Positions 39,424 to 47,579 of a DNA stretch of 64,000 bases are shown in pieces. The position numbers and the translations under genes were made by a program. Positions within the stretch are counted from its first letter, which is position 1. The number at the start of each line of letters is the position of its first letter. The notes under the pieces are model-generated. The model was not told where the DNA came from and did no database searches. It saw nothing but the letters and a program-made list of their open reading frames with translations. This DNA is from Haladaptatus sp. R4 (GTDB taxonomy: Archaea; Halobacteriota; Halobacteria; Halobacteriales; Haladaptataceae): NCBI RefSeq assembly GCF_001625445.1, contig NZ_LWHG01000011.1, positions 434,001 through 498,000 on the forward strand, written 5' to 3'.

Positions 39424-40635
39424 ATGACCGATGCAGACGACCTCGCGGAGCAGGTACTGGCGGGAGACCTGCGCCTGCACGAACTCGAAGACCACACGGA
39501 TGCCGATACGGCGACGGAGGCGCGCCGGAAACTCCTCGAATCGGAGACGGACGCGACACTCGACACGGTCGGTGAGTACGCCTTCCCGGCCGAGGACGCC
39601 GAAACCGCCATCGAGAACATGGTCGGAACGATTCAGGTGCCGCTGGGCGTGACCGGACCGGTCGCCGTCAACGGCGGGTCGGCCGACGGCGAGTACTACC
39701 TCCCGCTCGCGACGACGGAGGGGGCGCTCCTCGCCAGCGTCAACCGTGGCTGTTCCGTCATCGACTCCGCGGGCGGTGCGGACGCGCGCGTGACGAAGCA
39801 GGGGATGACCCGCGCTCCCGTCTTCCGCGTGCAGGGTATCGCGGAGGCCGAGACGGTCGTGAACTGGGTTCGGGACAACCGCGACGAACTCGCCGCGGTC
39901 GCCGAATCCACGACCAACCACGGGGAACTGCTGGACGTGACGACGTACGTCGTCGGCGACTCCGTCTTCCTGCGGTTCGTCTACGATACCAAGGACGCGA
40001 TGGGGATGAACATGGCGACCATCGCGACGCGCGAGGCCGCCTCGCTCGTCGAGGAGGAGACCCCGGCGAGCCTCGTCGCGCTGTCGGGCAACCTCTGTTC
40101 GGACAAGAAACCGGCCGCAATCAACTCGGTCGAGGGCCGCGGCCGGAGCGTCACGGCCGACGTGAAGATTCCGCGCGAGGTCGTCGAGGAGCGACTCCAC
40201 ACCACGCCGGAGGCAATCGAGGAGGCGAACACGCGCAAGAACCTCGTCGGGAGCGCGAAGGCCGGGGCGCTCGGCTTCAACGCCCACGCCGCGAACGTCG
40301 TGGCGGCGGCGTTTCTCGCGACCGGGCAGGACGCCGCGCAGGTGGTCGAGGGAAGCAACGCCATCACGACCGTTCAGGCCCGCGAGGATGAACTGTACGC
40401 CAGCGTCAGTATCGCCAGTCTGGAGGTCGGAACGGTCGGCGGCGGGACGAAACTCCCCACCCAGTCGGAAGCCTTGGACGTGTTGGGTCTTCGCGGCGGC
40501 GGCGACCCCGCCGGAAGCAACGCCGACGCCCTCGCCGAGATCATCGCCGTCGGCGCGCTGGCGGGCGAACTCTCCCTCCTCGCCGCGCTGGCCGCGCGCC
40601 ACCTCTCCAGCGCACACGAGGAACTGGGTCGGTAG
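39424..40635 (+). CDS. hmgA: 3-hydroxy-3-methylglutaryl-CoA reductase
   Basis: 403 aa, NADPH-dependent class I enzyme making mevalonate for archaeal lipids. Catalytic regions are visible: the Glu of TTEGALLASVNRG, the Lys of GNLCSDKKPAAINS, the Asp of GQDAAQVVEGSN, and the His near the C-terminus (ARHLSSAHEELG). The cofactor loop DAMGMNMAT is present. ATG at 39424 (MTDADDLAEQV) fits the family start. In haloarchaea hmgA expression sets mevinolin resistance, so the tandem repeat just upstream could matter for regulation. Confidence 0.96.
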   Translation: MTDADDLAEQVLAGDLRLHELEDHTDADTATEARRKLLESETDATLDTVGEYAFPAEDAETAIENMVGTIQVPLGVTGPVAVNGGSADGEYYLPLATTEGALLASVNRGCSVIDSAGGADARVTKQGMTRAPVFRVQGIAEAETVVNWVRDNRDELAAVAESTTNHGELLDVTTYVVGDSVFLRFVYDTKDAMGMNMATIATREAASLVEEETPASLVALSGNLCSDKKPAAINSVEGRGRSVTADVKIPREVVEERLHTTPEAIEEANTRKNLVGSAKAGALGFNAHAANVVAAAFLATGQDAAQVVEGSNAITTVQAREDELYASVSIASLEVGTVGGGTKLPTQSEALDVLGLRGGGDPAGSNADALAEIIAVGALAGELSLLAALAARHLSSAHEELGR

Positions 40636-40670
40636 GATCGAACTTTATTATCAGTTTTTGAGAGCGGATA

Positions 40671-40685
40671 GCAAGGACTCCTTGC
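40671..40685 (+). terminator. Short palindrome after hmgA
   Basis: GCAAGGA-C-TCCTTGC is a perfect 7-bp inverted repeat 36 nt after the hmgA stop, preceded by a T-run (CAGTTTTTG). Together they may form a termination region. The remaining bases to 40816 show no gene. Confidence 0.35.
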
Positions 40686-40816
40686 CGACGGACCGGCACG
40701 AAAAACCACATAAAATCACGAAAAAAGTACTAGAAATTTATTGTACGCGGCCGCGAAGGTGCTGTCGGTGCGTGTGGGGGAACGGTTCCCGCCGTACCAC
40801 CAAATGGTGACTCCCG

Positions 40817-40957
40817 ATGGCAACATCCTCCCACGACGGGGACGCGCCGATAACCGACTCCCGGGCATATCATGTCCTCCAGTTCCTGAAGCTGTTGCTC
40901 ACAGTCGTCACACTGCTCGTCGCGGTGTGGAAAGCGCTGAGTGGCCCGTTCCCGTAA
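40817..40957 (+). CDS. Small membrane protein (46 aa), tentative
   Basis: Opens MATSSHDGDAPITDSRAYHV. A single hydrophobic helix follows (VLQFLKLLLTVVTLLVAVW) and a short tail (KALSGPFP). Codon bias is G/C-rich at third positions and the acidic N-terminus plus helix is a plausible haloarchaeal micro-protein. No clear TATA sits at the right distance; the nearest AT-rich patch (AAATTTATTG) is about 80 nt upstream. No function known. Confidence 0.45.
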   Translation: MATSSHDGDAPITDSRAYHVLQFLKLLLTVVTLLVAVWKALSGPFP

Positions 40958-41005
40958 GTCGGGCCCGTCCCGACTTTCATCGATGAAGAATAGGGGGTGT
41001 CGATT

Positions 41006-41527
41006 TTAGATACGACGATACTGGCCCCGACTCTCGCTGATCTCTCCCCGCCGAGCGAGTTTCACGAGCGCCTTCTCGACGTACTCCCCCGAAACCCGTC
41101 GCTCGCTCGCGTAGTCGAGAATCTCCTCCTCGGTCGGTTCGTCCAACGCGTCGAGGGCGTCCAACACGACTTGCTTCTTGCTCTTCTTGTTCCCCCGGCG
41201 CTTCGTTCGCTTCCCGGCGGCGGCGACCTCCTCCGTGTTCAGTCCCGAGCGGTCGAGGAATTCCTCGTCGTCCATCCCCGCCTCGTCGGCCTGTTCGTTC
41301 ATGTCGGCGAACGAGTCGAGTTCCGCGAACGCCTCGCCCTGTCCCTGTCGATTGGCGAGCATCGACGCCCGCAACTCCCGAGCGTGGTCCTCGTCGTCGG
41401 TCTCCACGAACTTCTTCAACTTCCGGAACTGCCGTTGTTTTCCACACCGCGGGCAACTCGTCGTCTTCGGCCGCCCCTCGACGATCCACAGGTTGCTACA
41501 GCCGTTGCAACCCACGACACTGTACAT
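41006..41527 (-). CDS. Zinc-ribbon plus winged-helix protein (DUF5817-like)
   Basis: 173 aa from MYSVVGCNGCSNLWIVEG. Four Cys in two CxxC pairs (GCNGC, SCPRCGKQ) form a zinc ribbon. An acidic linker, a Lys/Arg-rich patch (GKRTKRRGNKKSKKQ) and a C-terminal winged helix (EILDYASERRVSGEYVEKAL, KLARRGEISESRGQYR) follow. The architecture suggests a DNA- or RNA-binding regulator. It is conserved in haloarchaea to my knowledge; the exact role is unknown. The start precedes the first Cys knuckle; upstream in-frame sequence belongs to the adjoining palindromic element. Confidence 0.75.
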   Translation of the reverse strand: MYSVVGCNGCSNLWIVEGRPKTTSCPRCGKQRQFRKLKKFVETDDEDHARELRASMLANRQGQGEAFAELDSFADMNEQADEAGMDDEEFLDRSGLNTEEVAAAGKRTKRRGNKKSKKQVVLDALDALDEPTEEEILDYASERRVSGEYVEKALVKLARRGEISESRGQYRRI

Positions 41528-41637
41528 ACCGAGAGTTGGTGTCCCATCCGTGTTCAACCTTCTGCGAACACGACGACGACAACGAGATAACTTTGCAGTT
41601 ACCGAGAATACTACCTCGAAAGCCCCCGCCCGGTCGC

Positions 41638-41697
41638 GGTTGCTGTGCAGGATATCCGCTCTCCGCACAACTCGCGGATAGGGCCTGCACAGCAACC
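41638..41697 (+). repeat. Long hairpin inside the palindromic element
   Basis: The outer stem is 14 bp, perfect: GGTTGCTGTGCAGG at 41638-41651 with CCTGCACAGCAACC at 41684-41697. A 7-bp inner stem pairs 41653-41659 (TATCCGC) with 41674-41680 (GCGGATA), around a 14-nt loop. Bases further out (CGCCCGGTCGCG / CGCGACCGGGCG) can also pair. Confidence 0.85.
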
Positions 41698-41818
41698 ACG
41701 TAAACGCGACCGGGCGCCCCTTCCAGTCCCACCCGACAGCTACCGCCCCGCCGCCACACCCTCCCCAGCCGATTCCTCCGGTCGCTACGCTCCCTCCGTC
41801 ATCCCTCGCACGGTGTCA

Positions 41819-41857
41819 ACGAGACGGATTGGCCGACAACTGGCCAACCCGTCTCGT
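41819..41857 (+). repeat. Hairpin inside the palindromic element
   Basis: ACGAGACGG (41819-41827) pairs with CCGTCTCGT (41849-41857), then one mismatch, then TTGGCC with GGCCAA around a 7-nt loop. This gives a 15-bp stem with one internal mismatch. Confidence 0.85.
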
Positions 41858-41946
41858 CAGCGCGCGCCACCCGGCTGGACGGGGTGGCAGAGACTGACCA
41901 ACTGCACGGCGCGCGACGTCCTCGTGAGCACAGCGAACGAGTGGCT

Positions 41947-42026
41947 CGTCAGAGCTTCGCTCTGACGGTGGTGCACGCCAGTGCGCCCGTGCGAGGGATG
42001 AGACTTGCGAGACGCTCCGCGTCTCG
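41947..42026 (+). repeat. Two 3-nt-loop hairpins inside the palindromic element
   Basis: CGTCAGAGC-TTC-GCTCTGACG at 41947-41967 (9-bp stem) and CGAGACGC-TCC-GCGTCTCG at 42008-42026 (8-bp stem). The tight GC stem with a pyrimidine-rich 3-nt loop resembles the hairpin after the aminopeptidase gene at 25047. A further short stem (CCTGCGG...CCCGCAGG) follows near 42030-42051. Confidence 0.8.
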
Positions 42027-42332
42027 ATGACCTGCGGCCGTAGCCCGCAGGCACTGGAGCGAGTGAAACGAGCGAAGCGCGCAATCGGCTGGGGAGGTGT
42101 GTGGGTGGTTGCGGCGGTGGTGTGGGTGGATTGAAAGGGGCCGCGAGCGGGCGGGGGCTTTCGAGGCGGTCTGCTCCCCAGTAGTTGCAATTACAAAGCT
42201 ATCAAATACGTCTCGTCGAAGCGAGCGGGCGAGGGATTTCGAAGTAGTGTTCTCGGCAACTGCAATCGCAAAACCGGAGTAACCAGTTCGCACTAAAGAA
42301 GAATAGCTAACTCTAGCATCTCCTAGCCTGCT

Positions 42333-42542
42333 TCACGGTGTTTCACGCCACGAACGACCGGACGCGTATCGCCGCTGGGCGTGAACGGAGATATCCCGGA
42401 CGAGCATGTCCCGCTGCTTGAAATGCTCGTGGATCAGTTCCAACAACTGCTCGTCCACGTCCTCGCGGTCGATGCCTTTGAGACAGAGGACGGTTTGGGT
42501 GGTGGCGATACGTTTTTCATCAGAAAGTTCGTTGTCCGACAT
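42333..42542 (-). CDS. Hypothetical 69-aa protein
   Basis: Starts MSDNELSDEKRIATTQTVLC. Mostly helical and charged (DREDVDEQLLELIHEHFKQR), ending RRYASGRSWRETP. The acidic N-terminal half looks coding; the basic C-terminus less so. No motif was recognised. It lies beside the palindromic element, so it could be an accessory gene. The 234 nt from its start to the CARF-like gene hold no gene I can see. Confidence 0.5.
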   Translation of the reverse strand: MSDNELSDEKRIATTQTVLCLKGIDREDVDEQLLELIHEHFKQRDMLVRDISVHAQRRYASGRSWRETP

Positions 42543-42776
42543 GCTTTAGGGAACCTCCTGAAGCACACGAGGTCAGTGCCTTGAACACTGGCCTTTCGGC
42601 GGATACCCCGTCTGCTTCGGATGGGAGTATTGACTATGGGGAGTTAATTCTATTGGCTCTGACGGGTACGGAATCCGACGAATGACGTCTCCAACGCCGT
42701 CCATCCCGCACTCGAAGTCGTCTTTCCGAGACCCGTTGACGACGACTTTAAACCCGTTTCCCGAGAATCCCCGCCC

Positions 42777-43667
42777 ATGCAGACACACATCGTCCCGGTC
42801 GGGTTCGATTACGACCGGCTTATCGCGCCGCTGGTGCGCGACCAACTGGACGTTGACCGGGTCATCCTGTTGGAGGGCGCGGTGGGGAGCGAGGCGAACG
42901 TGGAGTACTCCCGTAACCTCTCCCGGAAACTCGGCAAGGACTTCGAAAACCTGCTCGGGGCGGAAACGGAACGCGTCGTCATCGAGGACGTCTACGACTA
43001 CGACACGGCGTTCGAGCAGGCCTACGAGCGCATCAACGCCGAACTCGACGCTGGCGGCGAGGTGTGGGTGAACGTCAGCGCCATGCCCCGGACGGTGAGT
43101 TTCGCGTTCGCCACCGCGGCCCACTCCATCATGGTCGAACGGCAGGAGGACCGCGAGAAGATTCACACCTACTACACCGCACCCGAGAAGTATCTGGAAA
43201 CGGAACTCGCCGAGGAACTGCGCGAGGAGACCGAACTGCTCGAATCCGTGCTGAACGGCGAGGTTGACGAGGAGCGCATCGAGACGCACCTCGAACACGC
43301 CCGCGACCTGCTCTCGGAGTTCGACGAGCGCGGGACGACCATCGGCGCGAAACGCGTCGGAACGGGGCACATCGTGGAACTCCCCGTGGCGTCGTTTTCG
43401 AACGTCAAACCGTTCGAGGAACTCATCCTGTTCACGCTCGGCGAGCACGGCCAGTTCGAGAGCGTGAGCGAACTCGCACAGACGCTGGCCCGCGACCTGA
43501 ACGAGGAGTACACCGACAGCTTCCGGTCGAAGGTCATCTACAACGTCGATAGGCTCGGCCCGGGCGGAAAGGGCTACATCGAACAGGAAGAGGAGGGGAA
43601 ATCCTACCGCACGCGGCTCTCACGAATCGGCGAGTTGTGGGTGCGCTCGCACACGAACGACGAATAA
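42777..43667 (+). CDS. CARF-like sensor with C-terminal winged helix (HFX_2341/DUF6293 type)
   Basis: 296 aa. The N-terminal half is a Rossmann-like domain: strand MQTHIVPVGFDYDR, strand RVILLEGAVGSE, and the ligand-loop region EVWVNVSAMPRTVSFAFA, where CARF proteins usually show an N-x-[ST]-G-G-like turn. A helical linker follows. The C-terminal part is a winged helix (LFTLGEHGQFESVSELAQTL, then SFRSKVIYNVDRLG). The layout matches Csa3/CARF-HTH regulators that respond to cyclic oligonucleotides, but no CRISPR or cas gene is in the window. Ligand and target are unknown. It stands alone, convergent with a DUF1405 gene. Confidence 0.75.
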   Translation: MQTHIVPVGFDYDRLIAPLVRDQLDVDRVILLEGAVGSEANVEYSRNLSRKLGKDFENLLGAETERVVIEDVYDYDTAFEQAYERINAELDAGGEVWVNVSAMPRTVSFAFATAAHSIMVERQEDREKIHTYYTAPEKYLETELAEELREETELLESVLNGEVDEERIETHLEHARDLLSEFDERGTTIGAKRVGTGHIVELPVASFSNVKPFEELILFTLGEHGQFESVSELAQTLARDLNEEYTDSFRSKVIYNVDRLGPGGKGYIEQEEEGKSYRTRLSRIGELWVRSHTNDE

Positions 43668-43677
43668 CTCCGATCCT

Positions 43678-44403
43678 TCAGTCTTTTACCCTCGACTCCA
43701 ACTTCTCGATTCGCGTCGTGAGCGCCAGGAACGTCGCCAACAGTGTTATCACCACCGCGCCCGCCGCGGCGATTCGGTGCGTGTGGACCGGATGGTTGAA
43801 CCAGCCGTTCGCCATCAGTTTCTGTGCTGGCAGTGCGGTGTGGTGGGGCGTTCCGACGATGGGAACGAAGTAGTCCACGACGTCGTTGAAGCCGTACCAG
43901 AGGACGGCGAACGAGATGGCTCCGACCGGAAAGCTACTGTAGCGATAGATGAGGAACGCCTCCACGACCATCGAGAGGTGACTACAGAACAGGAACGCGT
44001 ACATCGGCCCGCTCGTGTCCTGGAGGAACCCGTTGTGGAACACGGCCAACACGAACGGCGTCCAGAGGCCGAGCTGGAGACAGCCGAAGAAAGCGAGCAT
44101 GTTCATCCACTCGTTGTTTCGCCCGAGTTTCCACAGGGCGAGTGATATCGCGATGAACAGCGTGGCCATCGGGCTGTCCGGAACGAAGAGCCACATGGAA
44201 GCCGGTTCGACGCCGAACTGCCACGTCATGAGCGGGTCGGAAAAGGGGTACGGATGAAAGCCGTAGTACCAGAAACCGAACGCGGTGCCGATGAGATTGA
44301 TGATAACGATTGGCCACGCCATTCGCAGGCCGAAATCCTCCAGCCACTCTGGAAGCGGCGCGACGTACCGCGGGAGGGTTTCGCGGGCCGGAAGGCTCGT
44401 CAT
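43678..44403 (-). CDS. DUF1405 family membrane protein, copy 1
   Basis: 241 aa from MTSLPARETLPRYV with five to six helices. Diagnostic stretches are NLIGTAFGFWYYGFH in the first helix, VVEAFLIYRYSSF and YGFNDVVDYFVPI. The second copy at 61868 has the equivalent PEAYLIPNY and NNVFDY motifs. The family is of unknown function. The start at 44403 sits before conserved sequence. It is divergent from pdxS. Confidence 0.78.
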   Translation of the reverse strand: MTSLPARETLPRYVAPLPEWLEDFGLRMAWPIVIINLIGTAFGFWYYGFHPYPFSDPLMTWQFGVEPASMWLFVPDSPMATLFIAISLALWKLGRNNEWMNMLAFFGCLQLGLWTPFVLAVFHNGFLQDTSGPMYAFLFCSHLSMVVEAFLIYRYSSFPVGAISFAVLWYGFNDVVDYFVPIVGTPHHTALPAQKLMANGWFNHPVHTHRIAAAGAVVITLLATFLALTTRIEKLESRVKD

Positions 44404-44482
44404 ACCCTCGGCGAGGAATTGTCGTCCCAAAGAGGCTTCGATTGGCGTTTTGACTGGTTTCCCCGTGCCGTAATCGGTACGT

Positions 44483-44490
44483 CTTAACCC
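44483..44490 (+). promoter_or_regulatory. Probable TATA of pdxS
   Basis: CTTAACCC lies 22-29 nt before ATG 44512. It is a moderate match only, chosen for its position. Confidence 0.4.
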
Positions 44491-44511
44491 CCGGCTTCGT
44501 TAGGGTCCACC

Positions 44512-45420
44512 ATGGCAGAGCCAACCGACATCGAGGAACTCAAGCGCGGCACGGAACTGGTCAAGCGCGGCTTCGCCCGCATGCAGAAAGGCGGCGTCAT
44601 CATGGACGTCGTGAACCCCGAACAGGCCCGCATCGCGGAGGACGCGGGTGCGGTCGCCGTCATGGCGCTCGAAGCCGTCCCGGCGGACATCCGAAAGCGC
44701 GGCGGCGTGGCGCGGATGGCCGACCCCGCCGACGTGGAGGAGATCATCGACGAGGTTTCGATTCCCGTGATGGGCAAGGCGCGAATCGGCCACACGACGG
44801 AAGCTCAGATCCTCGAATCCATCGGCGTGGACATGATCGACGAGTCCGAGGTCCTCACCCCCGCGGACGAGAAGTACCACATCGACAAGCGCGAGTTCAC
44901 CTCGCCGTTCGTCTGCGGCGCGCGTAACCTCGGCGAGGCGCTTCGCCGCATCAACGAAGGCGCGGCGATGATCCGCACGAAGGGCGAGGCCGGAACCGGC
45001 GACGTGAACCAAGCCGTCCACCACCAGCGCACGATCAAGGGCGCGATTCGGGAGCTTCAGGGCAAGACCCACGAGGAGCGCGAGATGATCGCCCGCGAAC
45101 TCGAAGCCCCCGCCGAACTCGTCCACGAGACGGCCGAAGCCGGACGACTCCCCGTCGTCAACTTCGCGGCCGGTGGCATTGCGACGCCCGCCGACGCGGC
45201 GCTGATGATGCACCACGGCTGTGACGGCATCTTCGTCGGCTCGGGCATCTTCGGTGCAGAGGACCCCGTACTGATGGGCAACGCCATCGTGGAAGCGACG
45301 AACAACTGGGACGACCCGGAGCGCCTCGCCGACATCAGCAAGGACATCGGTTCAGGCATGAAGGGCGAGGCCAACGTGGACCTGCCCGAAGAAGAGAAGA
45401 TGCAGGGTCGCGGCAACTGA
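44512..45420 (+). CDS. pdxS: Pyridoxal 5'-phosphate synthase, lyase subunit
   Basis: 302 aa (PdxS/SNZ/Pdx1), a TIM-barrel that builds PLP from ribose 5-phosphate, glyceraldehyde 3-phosphate and ammonia delivered by PdxT. It contains [20 protein letters not shown], the catalytic Lys region [13 protein letters not shown], and the phosphate site [16 protein letters not shown]. The glutaminase partner pdxT is not in this window. The PLP made here would serve thrC, argD and threonine aldolase. Confidence 0.97.
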   Translation: MAEPTDIEELKRGTELVKRGFARMQKGGVIMDVVNPEQARIAEDAGAVAVMALEAVPADIRKRGGVARMADPADVEEIIDEVSIPVMGKARIGHTTEAQILESIGVDMIDESEVLTPADEKYHIDKREFTSPFVCGARNLGEALRRINEGAAMIRTKGEAGTGDVNQAVHHQRTIKGAIRELQGKTHEEREMIARELEAPAELVHETAEAGRLPVVNFAAGGIATPADAALMMHHGCDGIFVGSGIFGAEDPVLMGNAIVEATNNWDDPERLADISKDIGSGMKGEANVDLPEEEKMQGRGN

Positions 45421-45487
45421 GATAACAGAGGATTCCGTTTTCGATATTTTCTCCCATCGAGAGCGGTTCGCTCGCCCGGCCATCGGT

Positions 45488-45925
45488 TCAGTCGGTTTGC
45501 TCGTACGTCATCCGAACCAGCCTCTCGACGCCACCCTCCGGGATTTCCATCTCCGGGTCGAACAAATCGAAGCCGACCGACTCGTAGTACGGCACCAGTC
45601 CACGACGACAGAGCAGGGACAGGCCGACGATGCTCTGGAGGTCGGGATGGTCGACGACCGCCTCCATCAGGATTTTACCGAAACCCTCCCCGCGGCGGTC
45701 CGCGGCAACTATCACGTCGAATACGTTCGCGTAGTAGGTGTAGTCGGTCAGGATTCGCGCCGCAGCCACGAGGTTTTCTTCGTCTTCGACGCCGATGGCG
45801 ACTTCCGTTTCGGCGAGGGCGGTTCGAACGTCGTCCACCTCGCGGTCCTCCCACCACTCGTACTCCTCGTAGAGGTCGGTGAGTTCCTCTGCGTCGTCGG
45901 GCGCGAGGTTTCGAACGTGACTCAT
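45488..45925 (-). CDS. GNAT N-acetyltransferase
   Basis: 145 aa. It starts MSHVRNLAPDDAEELTDLYE. The acetyl-CoA motif A is VIVAADRRGEGFGKILMEAV and motif B VGLSLLCRRGLVPYYESVGF. Substrate unknown. Upstream TATA-like CATTAATTGG (minus strand) is about 35 nt before the ATG. Confidence 0.87.
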   Translation of the reverse strand: MSHVRNLAPDDAEELTDLYEEYEWWEDREVDDVRTALAETEVAIGVEDEENLVAAARILTDYTYYANVFDVIVAADRRGEGFGKILMEAVVDHPDLQSIVGLSLLCRRGLVPYYESVGFDLFDPEMEIPEGGVERLVRMTYEQTD

Positions 45926-46262
45926 TCGTCACACCGGTTTTTCGCGCCCAATTAATGCTCTTTTGATACGTTGGCAACCGTTAGCACAGTGGCTCGACGG
46001 CTCCTCGTCGGCATCACTGGCGGCGAGAAGACGTACCGAAAAATCGGCTCTGTCGAAATCTTCAACAGGAGACGGAAATGCCGTACTGAAGGGGGAGGAT
46101 CTCTGCAGCAATGATTCCCTGTTTCTACCGCGAAATACGATTGCAGCTACCCGCTCAGTTGAGCGTGCGTCCCTGTAACCTCTTTCGACCTGCGAGAAAA
46201 TGCGAGACTTGTCCAAATGCGGTAAAGATAATTTTTACCACATAGGAAAATAAATCGCAGGT
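45926..46262. other. Gene-free stretch
   Basis: 337 nt between divergent genes. The ends carry the two promoters. The middle (about 45965-46200) has frames of mixed composition on both strands that do not show haloarchaeal codon bias. It might be a remnant of an insertion element, but I found no transposase motif or terminal repeats. Confidence 0.4.
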
Positions 46263-46691
46263 ATGTACCGTCCGTCACGCCGTGTCCTCCTTGGCGGTCT
46301 CGTCGCCACGTTAGTCGGGGGTAGTGGCTGTACTCTGAACGAATCGGAATCTGCACCGTTTACTCCCGGCCAAATAGTGTTGCGGAATGCCAGTCAACAA
46401 CCGCGAACGGTCGATATTCGAATCACTCGTTCCGGGCGGGAGTTGTTTTCGGAAACCTACAATGTCGCTCCACCAGCCTCCGATGATAACACGTTGGGAA
46501 ACAGCCGTACGATCTCCGCACCGATCGGTGAACGGCGAGCCGATACCGTCTCGGTGACGATAGACAGCGGCGAAATACACCACATCAGGTACACCGAGTC
46601 TGATCCACCGGAGTCACAGTGCCTGCGACTGTCTATCCGAATCGAGGACGGTGGTCAATACCGCAGGTTCGAGAACCCGTGTGAGACGTGA
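46263..46691 (+). CDS. Putative Tat lipoprotein of unknown function
   Basis: 142 aa. MYRPSRRVLLGGLVATLVGG has a twin-arginine pair followed by a hydrophobic core, and SGC provides the lipobox Cys. The mature part is a beta-rich single domain (IVLRNASQQPRTVDIRITRS) that ends with a possible Cys pair (SQCLRLS ... ENPCET). Such small Tat lipoproteins are frequent in haloarchaea. AT-rich sequence (ATAATTTTTACC) is about 24-35 nt upstream. The 160 nt after it contain no gene. Confidence 0.7.
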   Translation: MYRPSRRVLLGGLVATLVGGSGCTLNESESAPFTPGQIVLRNASQQPRTVDIRITRSGRELFSETYNVAPPASDDNTLGNSRTISAPIGERRADTVSVTIDSGEIHHIRYTESDPPESQCLRLSIRIEDGGQYRRFENPCET

Positions 46692-46851
46692 GTATCGTCT
46701 CAAGCAATCATCACACTTCCCCGACTGCCGTCGAAGCACACTGCATACTCGCCCTGTATCTATCTCCGAGCATCAGCCGGACGCGTAAGGGTTTCCACGA
46801 GGGCGAAAAATCGAACTCGCGGTACTCGAACTCACGATTTCCGAACGCCTG

Positions 46852-47451
46852 TTACTCGAAGTCTCGCCGCATGGCGATTTCGAACCACGGGCACAGGCGA
46901 AGTTGACGGTACCAGCGCGGGTTCTCGTACAGACGCTCGTAGGGAACCCACATCAGGCCGCCGACCTCCTCCTCGACGGGGTCGAGTGAGGTATCGGTGA
47001 GGGTGAGTTTGAGCACCGAACAGACCTCGTGTTCGACGCCCTCCTGCGGGTAATAGCGTTTATATTCGAACTTGTCGGTCACGCGCAGGTCGTCGTACTG
47101 GTCGGGCGAGATGCCGAGTTCCTCTTCGAGGCGCTGGCGAGTGGCCTCCTCTTGGGATTGGCCGGGGTTGGGGTGGGAGGCGACGGTGCCGTCCCAGTAG
47201 GTGTCCCAGAGGCGCTTCGTCGGCGACCGCTGGGCGAGCAGGATGTCCCCGTCCTCGTTGAAGATGAGGGCGGTGAAGGCGCGGTGGCGGATGCCGTCGC
47301 CCATGTGGGCGTCCAATCGGTTGACGATGTCCAGTTCGTTGTCGTCCCCGTCCACGGCGACGACGTTCTGTCGGGCGTTCTCGTGGCGCTCGTCGGTCGC
47401 GGCGCTCTCGGCGCTCCCATCCGGCGAGTCGGCGGCGTTCTCAGTGCTCAT
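46852..47451 (-). CDS. idi: Isopentenyl-diphosphate delta-isomerase, type I
   Basis: 199 aa, Nudix fold, interconverting IPP and DMAPP for archaeol synthesis. The core is ILLAQRSPTKRLWDTYWDG, then TVASHPNPGQSQEEATRQRL and EELGIS. The EHEVCSVLKL strand carries the Glu expected at the second active-site position. At the position of the catalytic Cys of the E. coli enzyme (NSVCGHP-like), this protein has Ala (GTVASHP). The N-terminus is extended with acidic residues. The start is ATG at 47451 (MSTENAADS). Confidence 0.9.
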   Translation of the reverse strand: MSTENAADSPDGSAESAATDERHENARQNVVAVDGDDNELDIVNRLDAHMGDGIRHRAFTALIFNEDGDILLAQRSPTKRLWDTYWDGTVASHPNPGQSQEEATRQRLEEELGISPDQYDDLRVTDKFEYKRYYPQEGVEHEVCSVLKLTLTDTSLDPVEEEVGGLMWVPYERLYENPRWYRQLRLCPWFEIAMRRDFE

Positions 47452-47579
47452 ACCGCTATAGAGAACCATCCGTTTCAAACGTTCTTCGGAAACCATCGAC
47501 AAATCGTCGAAGAGCGTTCCGCGATGTACCGCTGGACGGGAGCGCAACCCGGAAAAGGCACCGCGTCATACCTCCCGCC

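Larger units (their letters stand above)
41586..42276. repeat. Large imperfect inverted-repeat element, hairpin-rich, no genes
   Basis: About 690 nt with nested inverted repeats sharing one centre near 41900-41930. The outer arms are 41586-41639 and 42221-42265 (GGGGGCTTTCGAGGTAGT-type versus GAGGGATTTCGAAGTAGT), with a second direct copy of the right arm at 42141-42203. The middle arms are 41763-41774 and 42083-42094 (AATCGGCTGGGG, 12 of 12) and are extended outward with mismatches. The inner arms are 41800-41811 and 41989-42000 (CATCCCTCGCAC, 12 of 12). At least four local perfect hairpins lie inside. No frame has convincing coding character. It fits a MITE-like or other structured repeat, or a structured RNA; the nature is inferred. 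Confidence 0.7.

Noticed and set aside
38746-40617. Minus-strand frame of 623 codons joining the GNAT gene to sequence opposite hmgA
   Set aside because: Only the last 168 codons (from 39252) match a protein family; the rest is antisense to hmgA.
41586-42276. CRISPR array in the hairpin-rich region
   Set aside because: Repeats are inverted and of different lengths; there are no regularly spaced direct repeats or spacers, and no cas gene is in the window.
41560-42300. Several small open frames within the palindromic element
   Set aside because: They are Arg/Cys/Trp-rich, overlap one another on both strands and follow the inverted-repeat structure, as expected from a non-coding repeat.
45965-46200. 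Possible transposase remnant between the GNAT gene and the small lipoprotein
   Set aside because: No DDE or HUH motif, no terminal inverted repeats and no target duplication could be seen; resemblance was only a vague impression.
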